Below are positions 1 through 5,231 of a stretch of 9,591 bases of DNA, piece by piece. Source of the DNA: an uncultured Polynucleobacter sp. (GTDB lineage Bacteria > Pseudomonadota > Gammaproteobacteria > Burkholderiales > Burkholderiaceae); NCBI GenBank assembly GCA_937996825.1, contig CALKUJ010000007.1, positions 1-9,591 of the forward strand, given 5' to 3'. Every line of letters starts with the position of its first letter. Position 1 is the first letter of the stretch. The position numbers and the translations under genes are program-made. A model generated the notes under the pieces. It was not told where the DNA came from. It saw only the letters and a list, made by a program, of their open reading frames with translations, and searched no databases.

Positions 1-99
1 TGTGCCCACTGTCACTCTGAGTCGTACTACTCAGAAAAATCGCTTGTAGTTGGATCTGATGCGTCTGTGAGTGCTTGTGATTTGACTGTCAGAAGCTAG
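1..99 (+). CDS. C-terminal end of an unidentified CxxC-containing protein (partial)
   Basis: An open frame enters from the left edge in frame 1 and stops at TAG 97-99, giving 32 residues. It begins with C-A-H-C followed by a Ser/Tyr/Lys-rich stretch and a later Cys, so the fragment may be part of a zinc-ribbon or other metal-binding turn. Codon choice resembles that of the neighbouring island genes. The start and most of the protein lie outside the window, so the family cannot be named. It could also be a chance open frame, since a run of 32 codons is short. Confidence 0.35.
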   Translation, partial: CAHCHSESYYSEKSLVVGSDASVSACDLTVRS

Positions 100-397
100 T
101 TACTATAAATTTACAGCAACTACGGCAAGCATAAAGTTTCACCTTTCGTGCGTGACTCGCAAAATCCAAGCGAGAACGCTCCCTCGCTGTTCTGCCGTAT
201 ATGGTCCGTATACGAATGAAATAGCTCGTGTGTGGCGTCTTGTATTGAGTCCTATCTATGGTTGCTGAAATAGACAGCAACACGATTTCGCCATTCCTAC
301 CATTTCACTCTACAAAACCTTAATTCCGTCTACCTCATACAACGGAATTCTTGAACGAGGCTAGGAATAGATTGGAGATGGGTTCAAAGTTGAGTGC
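100..397. other. Apparently non-coding stretch before the DUF6876 gene
   Basis: No convincing gene on either strand; the longest minus-strand frame has no ribosome site and no recognisable composition. It contains a direct repeat CCGTATA at 195-201 and 206-212, overlapping an inverted repeat CGTATA/TATACG at 196-201 and 209-214, and a weak hairpin AGCGAG/CTCGCT at 169-174 and 183-188. These could be protein-binding sites or chance. No tRNA cloverleaf or clear promoter was found. Confidence 0.4.
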
Positions 398-408
398 ATG
401 AACTCAAC
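389..408 (+). promoter_or_regulatory. Inverted repeat enclosing the DUF6876 start codon
   Basis: GTTGAGT (389-395) and ACTCAAC (402-408) are perfect 7-base complements separated by six bases that contain the ATG at 398-400. In the mRNA the start codon would lie in a hairpin loop; in DNA the same symmetry could be an operator. The only strong purine-rich site, GGAG at 374-377, is about 20 bases from the ATG, so initiation looks weak or controlled. Function is inferred. Confidence 0.4.
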
Positions 409-757
409 ACAAAACCTTCAATCTGAACTCAGTCAATTCATTGGGACTGAAAAGTACTATCGCATCACTCAGCGTCACTTGCTGACTGATGGATCTAAGT
501 ATCTAGCTGAACAAGCAAAGTGTTTTTGGTTGATGGATGCGATTGCGTCACATCTGCCCAAGTACTTCAATGACTACTTCTGCGTAGCTCGTCTCACAGT
601 CAAAGACTCAAGTGCTGAACTTGTGATTGATGATGGAAATGACAATGTGTACGCTCGTCAGAAGATTGAGTACACAGACTTCCCTCTAAGTGAAATCAAA
701 CTGTACTGTCAGTTTGATGGCGAGTATTGGGTCATCATGCTTACGTCTGAATATTGA
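398..757 (+). CDS. DUF6876 family protein
   Basis: A 119-residue protein matching the DUF6876 pattern as I know it: an N-terminal L-x-x-E-L-x-x-F-x-G-T segment (8-17) before a Tyr-rich turn, L-T-D-G-x-K-Y-L-A-E (29-38), W-L-x-D-A-I-A (44-50), a beta-rich centre with D-D-G-N (78-81), Y-T-D-F-P-L (92-97) and a C-terminal S-E-Y. Length fits the family. There is no signal peptide or membrane segment, so it is probably cytoplasmic. The biochemical role of the family is unknown; members occur on mobile elements. The start at 398 is chosen because an in-frame stop lies at 368-370 and no other ATG or GTG intervenes, although the Shine-Dalgarno is poor. Its last 17 bases overlap the end of the convergent hydrolase gene. 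Confidence 0.8.
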   Translation: MNSTQNLQSELSQFIGTEKYYRITQRHLLTDGSKYLAEQAKCFWLMDAIASHLPKYFNDYFCVARLTVKDSSAELVIDDGNDNVYARQKIEYTDFPLSEIKLYCQFDGEYWVIMLTSEY

Positions 758-1307
758 GTAACCACTTGTCTAGCAACTTGCCAATATAGTCTTTTGGCAA
801 CATGTGTCCCCCATCTTGAACGATATGAACTTTCAGACCCACTAAGTCAGCGAATGTCTTGACATTGTTTGGGTTGCTTTGCCAATCTTCAGACCCTACG
901 TGAATCTCGCAATTTGTCAGTTTGGGAAACTTGCCACGCTCAGCTACTTCTTGAAGAAATGTAGAACGTGGTGGAATGAAGTTCATCAACGTTTCTTCGT
1001 TTGCGAACTCACCAACGATTGGAGACAACAAAAGAACGTTCGCTTCGTACGTCTTGTTCAGCTTAGCTTGAGCGTGTAGAAACAAGTAAGCACCAAACGA
1101 ATTTGCGACTACATACGAGTCCTTGTGACTGAAGTGATTCGTCAAGTCATCGCAAACTGTGTCAATTTGCTCTTGGGATCCTAGTCTTCTGAAGTCGTCA
1201 ACAAGTTCTCTGCCTGTAACGTCAACCCCCCTAGTCAACAATGCGTCGCCCAAGCCTGTCCTTAAGCGACCATTCATTCCTGTTAAGTAGTAGACAGTTT
1301 TATCCAT
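741..1307 (-). CDS. Small alpha/beta hydrolase-like protein
   Basis: A 188-residue protein with the layout of a compact serine hydrolase. An N-terminal strand ending T-G-M-N-G (9-13) could form the oxyanion region. A nucleophile elbow V-V-A-N-S-F-G-A (66-73) puts Ser70 where the GxSxG serine sits, with Asn-Ser-Phe-Gly and Ala68 in place of the first glycine. H-V-G-S-E-D (136-141) supplies Asp141 or Glu140 as the acid, and D-G-G-H-M-L-P (165-171) supplies His168. The nearest known style is RBBP9/YdeN-like or other short hydrolases; the substrate is unknown. There is no signal peptide. It lies 13 bp behind the nuclease-like gene on the same strand, so co-transcription is likely; AAGAG overlapping the upstream stop is a weak ribosome site. 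It converges on, and overlaps by 17 bp, the DUF6876 gene. Confidence 0.65.
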   Translation of the reverse strand: MDKTVYYLTGMNGRLRTGLGDALLTRGVDVTGRELVDDFRRLGSQEQIDTVCDDLTNHFSHKDSYVVANSFGAYLFLHAQAKLNKTYEANVLLLSPIVGEFANEETLMNFIPPRSTFLQEVAERGKFPKLTNCEIHVGSEDWQSNPNNVKTFADLVGLKVHIVQDGGHMLPKDYIGKLLDKWLLNIQT

Positions 1308-1320
1308 GAGATTGCGACTC

Positions 1321-1989
1321 TTAGTTGTACAGCTTCTGCAGCCAATCTATCCTCGTATCTGCATCAGCCATTTCCACTTCTAGAGTCTCAGTTGTCTTCA
1401 GTAGCTCTGAAACATAGTTAGACATTGAGAAGACCTTCAGCTTCTTGAATGCATCGCTCACAACATCTACTTCAAAGAGTGCCTCTAATTCACCTTTGGG
1501 ATGAAGTGGTTCCCAAAAGCACAACAATGCTTCGTGCTTGTAGTTGCTGAACTCATTTGGAACACGCATCTTCGTTAGAACTTTGAGCGTTTCTTTTTGC
1601 GATGGCACTTGCTTGTCTACATTGAACTGATAGAGCCATCTTTTCAATCTGAACTCACGCATGTAGTCTTCATCAGCCTCTAGCTTGACTGACTTGCCAC
1701 CAATTGAGTGAGCACTCCAATTTTTTATTTCTACTTGATAGATGATTGACTCAGTAGCTGATTTGACTGCAACCCATTTGTCTAAGCGATTGCCTCGCTG
1801 TGTGCCTTGTGTGCAAACTTCATCAAGTGCAACTACTTCAAGTCCTACGCCTTTGAGGTAGTGAACAAGCAATGCAACTGCTAAATCTTCACCAAGTACT
1901 GCATTCACTGCTGAAGCATGAGTGTTTGATGATGGAACTCTGTAGTCATAGAAGTTCAACAACTCACGCAGATTCAGTCTCTTTGCCAT
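1321..1989 (-). CDS. PD-(D/E)XK nuclease-like protein of unknown family
   Basis: A 222-residue protein whose N-terminal half carries the signature of the restriction-endonuclease-like fold: Glu34 in a helix (L-G-E-D-L-A), Asp70 in R-L-D-K-W at the start of a strand, then Q-V-E-I-K-N-W (85-91) with the Glu87-x-Lys89 pair. This E...D...ExK order is typical of PD-(D/E)XK nucleases and holliday-junction or type IV-like enzymes. The C-terminal part (about 110-222) is charged, mostly helical and unrecognised. No HTH, helicase or methylase domain is present. The start is supported by GGAGAG five bases upstream of the ATG. It is the first gene of a minus-strand pair with the hydrolase. Inferred role: DNA or RNA cleavage, plausibly defence. 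It could instead be a non-catalytic structural relative. Confidence 0.55.
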   Translation of the reverse strand: MAKRLNLRELLNFYDYRVPSSNTHASAVNAVLGEDLAVALLVHYLKGVGLEVVALDEVCTQGTQRGNRLDKWVAVKSATESIIYQVEIKNWSAHSIGGKSVKLEADEDYMREFRLKRWLYQFNVDKQVPSQKETLKVLTKMRVPNEFSNYKHEALLCFWEPLHPKGELEALFEVDVVSDAFKKLKVFSMSNYVSELLKTTETLEVEMADADTRIDWLQKLYN

Positions 1990-2020
1990 TCAGCTCTCCA
2001 ATAGAGATTAATTTGAGCAT

Positions 2021-2047
2021 AAAAAAGACAGCCTAAGCTGTCTTTTT
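2021..2047 (-). terminator. Intrinsic terminator, usable in both directions
   Basis: GACAGC (2027-2032) and GCTGTC (2037-2042) form a perfect six-base stem with a four-base loop, flanked by A6 on the left and T5 on the right, so the U-tract is present on either strand. On the minus strand it would end transcripts from the Rep-like gene and the structured region, 32 bp before the nuclease gene starts. Confidence 0.85.
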
Positions 2048-2051
2048 GAGA

Positions 2052-2331
2052 GTGTTCGTCTATGAACCAATGTCCATCACATGTGTGGTTTTTGGTGTTT
2101 TCTAGTTATCCATTTAATTCACCAAAATTCACATCTTTTTCACCAATTTCTCTGAATTACGCTGAGTGACGCTCCATTTACCTTGTTGTCCATGTACCTT
2201 GCAGTTTTTATTACCATCCAACTATTTTTCTCTCCATTTAATTCGTAATTAATTAGTTCCATTAATCTGAATTTCTCCATTTAATTCATTTAATTGGTTA
2301 GCTCTCATTTCTTTCACGCATAGACGAACAC
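2052..2331. other. Structured non-coding region closed by 13-bp inverted repeats; possible ncRNA, 3' UTR or origin
   Basis: GTGTTCGTCTATG (2052-2064) and CATAGACGAACAC (2319-2331) are exact reverse complements 254 bp apart. The interior is AT-rich and holds repeated CCATTTAATTC units. On the minus strand the second arm lies four bases before the intrinsic terminator at 2047-2021, so a minus-strand transcript would form a 13-bp closing stem immediately before terminating. Two further hairpins lie between this region and the Rep-like gene. No reverse transcriptase, tRNA fold or known riboswitch was recognised. Alternatives are a replication origin served by the Rep-like protein, or a small non-autonomous element, though no target-site duplication is seen. 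Confidence 0.5.
2110..2287. repeat. Dispersed 11-bp repeat CCATTTAATTC, three exact copies
   Basis: Exact copies lie at 2110-2120, 2234-2244 and 2277-2287, all in the same orientation; degenerate copies (CCATTTA near 2174, and ATTTAATTGG right after the third copy) add to the pattern. On the minus strand the unit reads GAATTAAATGG. The spacing is irregular (43 and 124 bp), unlike a classical tight iteron array, but compatible with dispersed binding sites of an initiator or regulator. Confidence 0.55.
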
Positions 2332-2359
2332 AACACCTTCCATCTCTGAAAGGTGTTGT
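2330..2359 (-). repeat. Hairpin downstream of the Rep-like gene
   Basis: ACAACACCTT (2330-2339) and AAGGTGTTGT (2350-2359) form a perfect 10-bp stem with a 10-base loop. No T-run follows on either strand, so it is not a standard intrinsic terminator. It overlaps by two bases the arm of the long-range inverted repeat at 2319-2331, so the two structures could compete. Confidence 0.6.
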
Positions 2360-2372
2360 CTGCCAAAACTCC

Positions 2373-2397
2373 CTCAAATCACTTCAAGCGATTTGAG
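2373..2397 (-). repeat. Near-perfect 25-bp palindrome over the stop codon of the Rep-like gene
   Basis: CTCAAATC (2373-2380) pairs with GATTTGAG (2390-2397), and inside it CTT (2382-2384) pairs with AAG (2386-2388), with one mismatch between the two stems. The stop codon at 2384-2386 lies at the tip. No poly-T tract follows. It may protect the mRNA 3' end, mark an origin or bind protein. Confidence 0.55.
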
Positions 2398-2962
2398 ATT
2401 TGGGTGGTAGCCACAAGTTCTGTACGTTCCACGTACTGTCTACCATCCACGCTTTGGACTTATCTTTGTATGCGTCTTTTAATGTGTATCTGCTGAAAAC
2501 GCTTGTGGGCGAATCTGTTCCTCCATGTAAATCAACTAGCTCTTGAGTGTTGTAGACCCAAACATTGCTGCTTTGTCTGTGCTCTTTTTTCCATGCGTGT
2601 AAGAAGTCTTCTTTGAGCATTTCTTGTGTGTATGACGATGGAACATTTCCAATCATCACGTTGAAATGCATCGTGTCGTTTTCTCTCACGTTTGGGTCAA
2701 TAAATTCTGAAGTTGTGAACAGATGAAGCCCAAAACGTTCACGATTCTTGAATGGCAAGAATGGGTCGTGTTTGTAGAGATTTCGACTGACGTATTTCAA
2801 TGAATCTTCTAGCTTGGAACTGTTGGTTCTCAATGCTTTGTCGATGCCCAAAAATGACTTGTCTTTTGGGCGATATGTAGTGTGGGCAACTATCAGATAT
2901 TGGAAATCTGCGATGTAGTCTTGTACCCAATCTTGTATGTCTTGTGCGTTGTAGTTCCTCAT
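2384..2962 (-). CDS. Possible HUH-type Rep-like endonuclease (divergent)
   Basis: A 192-residue protein that resembles the short Rep-like proteins common on proteobacterial mobile elements. Its N-terminus has a hydrophobic strand (Q-Y-L-I-V-A, 21-26) followed by a basic helix, as in motif 1 regions. M-H-F-N-V-M-I (98-104) occupies the place of the metal-binding HUH strand, but with H-F-N instead of His-hydrophobic-His. Trp124 follows, then S-R-Y-T-L-K-D (157-163), which fits the Y-x-x-K motif with Tyr159 as the possible nucleophile and Lys162. Known HUH enzymes nick one strand at a hairpin origin; the adjacent hairpins at 2330-2397 are compatible with that. The missing second His makes activity uncertain, and a non-catalytic relative or unrelated fold is possible. 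No Shine-Dalgarno is seen; an AT-rich -10-like motif abuts the start. Confidence 0.45.
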   Translation of the reverse strand: MRNYNAQDIQDWVQDYIADFQYLIVAHTTYRPKDKSFLGIDKALRTNSSKLEDSLKYVSRNLYKHDPFLPFKNRERFGLHLFTTSEFIDPNVRENDTMHFNVMIGNVPSSYTQEMLKEDFLHAWKKEHRQSSNVWVYNTQELVDLHGGTDSPTSVFSRYTLKDAYKDKSKAWMVDSTWNVQNLWLPPKSQIA

Positions 2963-2974
2963 GCATTTATTTAT
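2960..2974 (-). promoter_or_regulatory. -10-like motif abutting the start of the Rep-like gene
   Basis: On the minus strand this reads ATAAATAAATGCATG, ending in the start codon. No Shine-Dalgarno precedes the ATG. The same pattern occurs before the genes at 3589 and 3985, suggesting a promoter whose transcript begins at or near the ATG. No convincing -35 was identified. Confidence 0.4.
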
Positions 2975-3078
2975 GCGAAATGTTGAGAAACCATAAAAAA
3001 ACCAAATGCCTGGTAGCTCTTTGGACTAGGAATGATTTTGGTTTGGTAACAAACTTACAGCACTCATCAACACACAAA

Positions 3079-3083
3079 AGGAG
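3079..3083 (+). promoter_or_regulatory. Ribosome binding site of the DUF6641 gene
   Basis: AGGAG lies six bases before the ATG at 3090, a canonical arrangement that fixes this start. It contrasts with several neighbouring island genes that lack such a site. Confidence 0.8.
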
Positions 3084-3089
3084 TTCCAA

Positions 3090-3533
3090 ATGAGTGCAAT
3101 TCTTTCGTCTTTCAAGCTGATTGCAGCGAAGCGTCAAACTAGCAATGACCCAACCCAATTTCGTCGTCAAAAGCTGAGTCAGAAGTTACAAGAGCAAATC
3201 TGTCTTGCCACTGCGTACATGAATGGAACGACTTACACAGCAAAACGTCAGCGCAATGTCCGTGATGAAAATGGGTTTATCCAAACTGTTGAAGTTCAGA
3301 AGTCAGTCAAACCTTGGTGGTTCACAACAAGCACTGACAACAAAGTAGCTCTGACTGTGCGATATGGAAATCGAGCAATCGAATTTGCAAAAGGTAAGAA
3401 TGCGATAGAGATTGCAGACGCTAAGAGTCTTATCTCAACGCTTGAGAAGCTGACGCAAGCTGTTTTAGATGGGCAGCTTGATGAGCAATTAGCACATGCA
3501 AGCAGTGCAGTGAAAGCACGATTTAATAAGTGA
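3090..3533 (+). CDS. DUF6641 family protein
   Basis: A 147-residue protein with the features I associate with DUF6641: an N-terminal M-S-x-I-L-S-S-x-K-L-I-A-A-K-R (1-15), R-R-x-K-L-x-x-K-L-x-E-Q-I (25-37), a G-x-T-Y-x-x-x-R (46-53) turn, V-K-P-W-W-F-T (73-79), V-R-Y-G (90-93), F-A-K-G-K-N-A-I-E (99-107), and a helical end with L-D-E-Q-L-A-H-A-S (130-138) before a basic tail. Length is as expected for the family. It is soluble and probably cytoplasmic; the family function is unknown. The start is set by AGGAG at 3079-3083. It is divergent from the Rep-like gene across a 127-bp gap that must hold its promoter, though no clear -35/-10 pair was found. A large palindrome follows 11 bp after the stop. 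Confidence 0.8.
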   Translation: MSAILSSFKLIAAKRQTSNDPTQFRRQKLSQKLQEQICLATAYMNGTTYTAKRQRNVRDENGFIQTVEVQKSVKPWWFTTSTDNKVALTVRYGNRAIEFAKGKNAIEIADAKSLISTLEKLTQAVLDGQLDEQLAHASSAVKARFNK

Positions 3534-3544
3534 TTGAAATAGTC

Positions 3545-3570
3545 ATGAGTCCACATTTATGTGGACTCAT
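3545..3570. repeat. Perfect 12-bp inverted repeat with a two-base loop
   Basis: ATGAGTCCACAT (3545-3556) and ATGTGGACTCAT (3559-3570) are exact complements around TT. It begins 11 bp after the DUF6641 stop and ends six bp before the -10-like motif of the next gene. No poly-T tract follows, so an intrinsic terminator is only weakly supported; its position fits an operator over the promoter of the gene at 3589. Confidence 0.65.
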
Positions 3571-3576
3571 ATCTTC

Positions 3577-3591
3577 ATAAATACATCTATG
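3577..3591 (+). promoter_or_regulatory. -10-like motif abutting the start of the coiled-coil gene
   Basis: ATAAATACATCTATG ends on the start codon at 3589-3591. No Shine-Dalgarno is present between the preceding palindrome and the ATG. It matches the motif at 2960-2974 (minus) and 3973-3987. Late promoters of T4-like phages also use a TATAAATA -10 box, a possible but unproved relationship. Confidence 0.4.
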
Positions 3592-3921
3592 AAGATTAAC
3601 GAAATTACCAACACACTCAAGACGTACACAGCAAGAGTCAAGTTGAAAAATGGCACTTGGGTCAAAACGTCAGTTGAAGCTGAAAACTCTAACCAAGCAA
3701 TGCAATTGCTCAAGCACTTGTATCTCAGTGTGTCGTCTGTCATTGAAATCACTGAGCAAGAAGATGAACTAGATGAGGCTACAGCGACAAAAACGCCCCA
3801 ACAATTGCAAGTTCAAAGTCTCGCTGACCAAGAAGCCAAGATTAAGCAGCAGAAGAAACAGCTTCTAGCTAGGCAAGCAATGACAAAGGCGCAAGAGAAG
3901 TTACGTGACGCTAATTTATAA
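3589..3921 (+). CDS. Small charged protein with a C-terminal coiled coil, unknown function
   Basis: A 110-residue protein that I do not recognise. The first 55 residues (M-K-I-N-E-I..., then a basic strand-rich stretch T-A-R-V-K-L-K-N-G-T-W-V, 14-25) look like a small alpha/beta domain. An acidic linker (57-64) follows, then a Gln/Lys-rich helix (about 70-108) likely to form a coiled coil. The M-K-I-N-E-I opening is a style common among tailed-phage proteins, which is only suggestive. An alternative ATG at 3559 lies inside the right arm of the palindrome and would add ten residues; 3589 is preferred because the -10-like motif abuts it and the added residues look non-conserved in style. It is upstream of, and on the same strand as, the methyltransferase, 63 bp away. 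Confidence 0.6.
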   Translation: MKINEITNTLKTYTARVKLKNGTWVKTSVEAENSNQAMQLLKHLYLSVSSVIEITEQEDELDEATATKTPQQLQVQSLADQEAKIKQQKKQLLARQAMTKAQEKLRDANL

Positions 3922-3946
3922 ATTATTCAGACCACGGGAATAAATT

Positions 3947-3959
3947 GGACAAGTTGTCC
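3947..3959. promoter_or_regulatory. Candidate autoregulatory operator of the methyltransferase
   Basis: GGACAA-G-TTGTCC is a perfect 13-bp odd palindrome located 25 bp before the ATG at 3985 and 13 bp before the -10-like motif, where it would cover the -35 region. From memory, the 15-bp operator bound by the N-terminal domain of M.SsoII has the core GGACAA-A-TTGTCC, which differs only at the central base. The downstream methyltransferase carries an N-terminal HTH, so autorepression is the natural reading. Confidence 0.65.
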
Positions 3960-3972
3960 GAAAAATTCCCAT

Positions 3973-3987
3973 TAAAATACATGAATG
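3973..3987 (+). promoter_or_regulatory. -10-like motif abutting the methyltransferase start
   Basis: TAAAATACATGAATG ends on the start codon at 3985-3987. There is no Shine-Dalgarno; an ATG at 3981 opens only a six-codon frame. The geometry suggests a transcript starting at or next to the ATG. TTGGAC (3945-3950) or TTGTCC (3954-3959) could serve as a -35, but neither is ideally spaced. Confidence 0.4.
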
Positions 3988-5229
3988 TCTCTACCAAATG
4001 AACAAATCCTTGCTCATCTTTCTCTAGCGAGAGATGCATATAGTCAGCAAGATTTGGCTAAATTGCTAGGTGTTACAGAGCGCACGATTAGAAGATGGCT
4101 GACTAAAGAAACAGCGCCTCCAACATTCGTTGCTGATGCTCTAGTCAAACTTATCCCCAAGCCTTTAATGCCAACATCTGCAAAATCTACGTTCACATTC
4201 ATCGACCTTTTTGCAGGCATTGGAGGCATCAGACTTGCCTTTGAATCTGTTGGTGGTAAGTGTGTTTTCACAAGCGAATGGGACAGCTACGCACAGAAAA
4301 CTTATGGCGTTAACTTTGGTGATGGTCATGAGATTGCAGGCGACATTACAGCGATTGATGCTGCAACAGTTCCCTCGCATGACATTCTTCTCGCAGGCTT
4401 TCCTTGTCAACCATTTTCAATTGCAGGTGTTTCTAAAAAGAACGCTCTAGGTCGTGCACATGGATTTCTTGACGAAACACAAGGAACTTTGTTCTTTGAC
4501 ATTGTTCGCATCATTGAAGAAAAGAAACCATCAGCGTTTCTACTTGAGAACGTCAAGAATTTAACTTCGCATGACAGAGGAAGAACGTTTGACTTGATAA
4601 AACAAACGCTCACAAAAGGGCTTGGATACACGATTGAGTATCGAGTTATAGATGCAGCGCACTTCTTGCCACAGCATCGTGAACGTATCGTAATTGTTGG
4701 CTTCAAGAAGAACGCAAATTTCAGCTTTGAAGACTTGCAGCTCCCTGAGAAAGGCGAGCGATTGCTTGCTGAGATTCTTCACAAAACTGATGGAAGTGAA
4801 CCATTTCTTGAATGGGATGGTGACAGCTACTTTGACCATGCAAAGAAAGCTGTGCTCGAAAAGTACACGCTGTCAGATAAGTTATGGGCGTATCTTCAGA
4901 ACTACGCTGCCAAGCATCGTGAAAAAGGCAATGGCTTTGGTTTTGGTCTAGTTGGTAAGACTAGCGTTGCAAGAACGCTTTCTGCTCGTTACTACAAAGA
5001 TGGCTCTGAGATTTTGGTTGAGCAAGGTAAAAACAAGAATCCTAGAAGACTGACTCCTCGTGAGTGTGCAAGGCTTATGGGGTTTCCTGATACGTACAGA
5101 ATTCCTGTTTCTGATACGAGGGCTTACAAGCAGTTTGGGAACTCTGTAGCTGTACCTGTATTCAAAGCTGTAGCTGAACTTGTCGCAGCTAAGTTGCCTA
5201 CTAAAAAGACTAAGAAAGCAGCTTCCTAA
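3985..5229 (+). CDS. DNA (cytosine-5-)-methyltransferase, Dcm/SsoII type, with N-terminal HTH
   Basis: This 414-residue enzyme would transfer a methyl group from S-adenosylmethionine to C5 of cytosine in a specific DNA site. An HTH (about 20-40, S-Q-Q-D-L-A-K-L-L-G-V-T-x-R-T-I-R-R-W) precedes the catalytic domain. Visible motifs are F-A-G-I-G-G (76-81, motif I), P-C-Q (140-142, Cys141 the nucleophile), E-N-V (188-190), Q-H-R-E-R (230-234), R-R-L-T-P-R-E-C (354-361) and Q-F-G-N-S-V (383-388). The recognition region G-N-G-F-G-F-G...R-T-L-S-A-R-Y-Y-K-D-G (316-340) closely follows E. coli Dcm and M.SsoII/M.EcoRII, so the site is probably CCWGG or CCNGG (inference). The operator-like palindrome at 3947-3959 supports autorepression. 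Complete, with no missing motif. It converges on the probable endonuclease gene, two bp apart. Confidence 0.93.
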   Translation: MSLPNEQILAHLSLARDAYSQQDLAKLLGVTERTIRRWLTKETAPPTFVADALVKLIPKPLMPTSAKSTFTFIDLFAGIGGIRLAFESVGGKCVFTSEWDSYAQKTYGVNFGDGHEIAGDITAIDAATVPSHDILLAGFPCQPFSIAGVSKKNALGRAHGFLDETQGTLFFDIVRIIEEKKPSAFLLENVKNLTSHDRGRTFDLIKQTLTKGLGYTIEYRVIDAAHFLPQHRERIVIVGFKKNANFSFEDLQLPEKGERLLAEILHKTDGSEPFLEWDGDSYFDHAKKAVLEKYTLSDKLWAYLQNYAAKHREKGNGFGFGLVGKTSVARTLSARYYKDGSEILVEQGKNKNPRRLTPRECARLMGFPDTYRIPVSDTRAYKQFGNSVAVPVFKAVAELVAAKLPTKKTKKAAS

Positions 5230-5231
5230 AT

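Noticed and set aside
89..283. 64-codon minus-strand frame in the left gap
   Set aside because: No ribosome site and no recognisable protein pattern; Arg/Ser/Tyr-rich composition resembles random sequence.
2140..2280. 46-residue minus-strand frame inside the structured region
   Set aside because: It looks protein-like (E-L-N-G repeats) but has no Shine-Dalgarno, and E-L-N-G appears in three frames because of the nucleotide repeat; more likely a by-product of the repeats.
2110..2287. CRISPR array
   Set aside because: The repeated unit is only 11 bp, irregularly spaced and without uniform spacers; no cas gene is present.
2052..2331. Retron-type ncRNA
   Set aside because: The inverted ends are suggestive, but there is no reverse transcriptase gene in the window and no msr/msd-like arrangement could be drawn.
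3559..3588. Upstream ATG for the coiled-coil protein
   Set aside because: It lies in the right arm of the palindrome and upstream of the -10-like motif; the MKINEI start is better placed.
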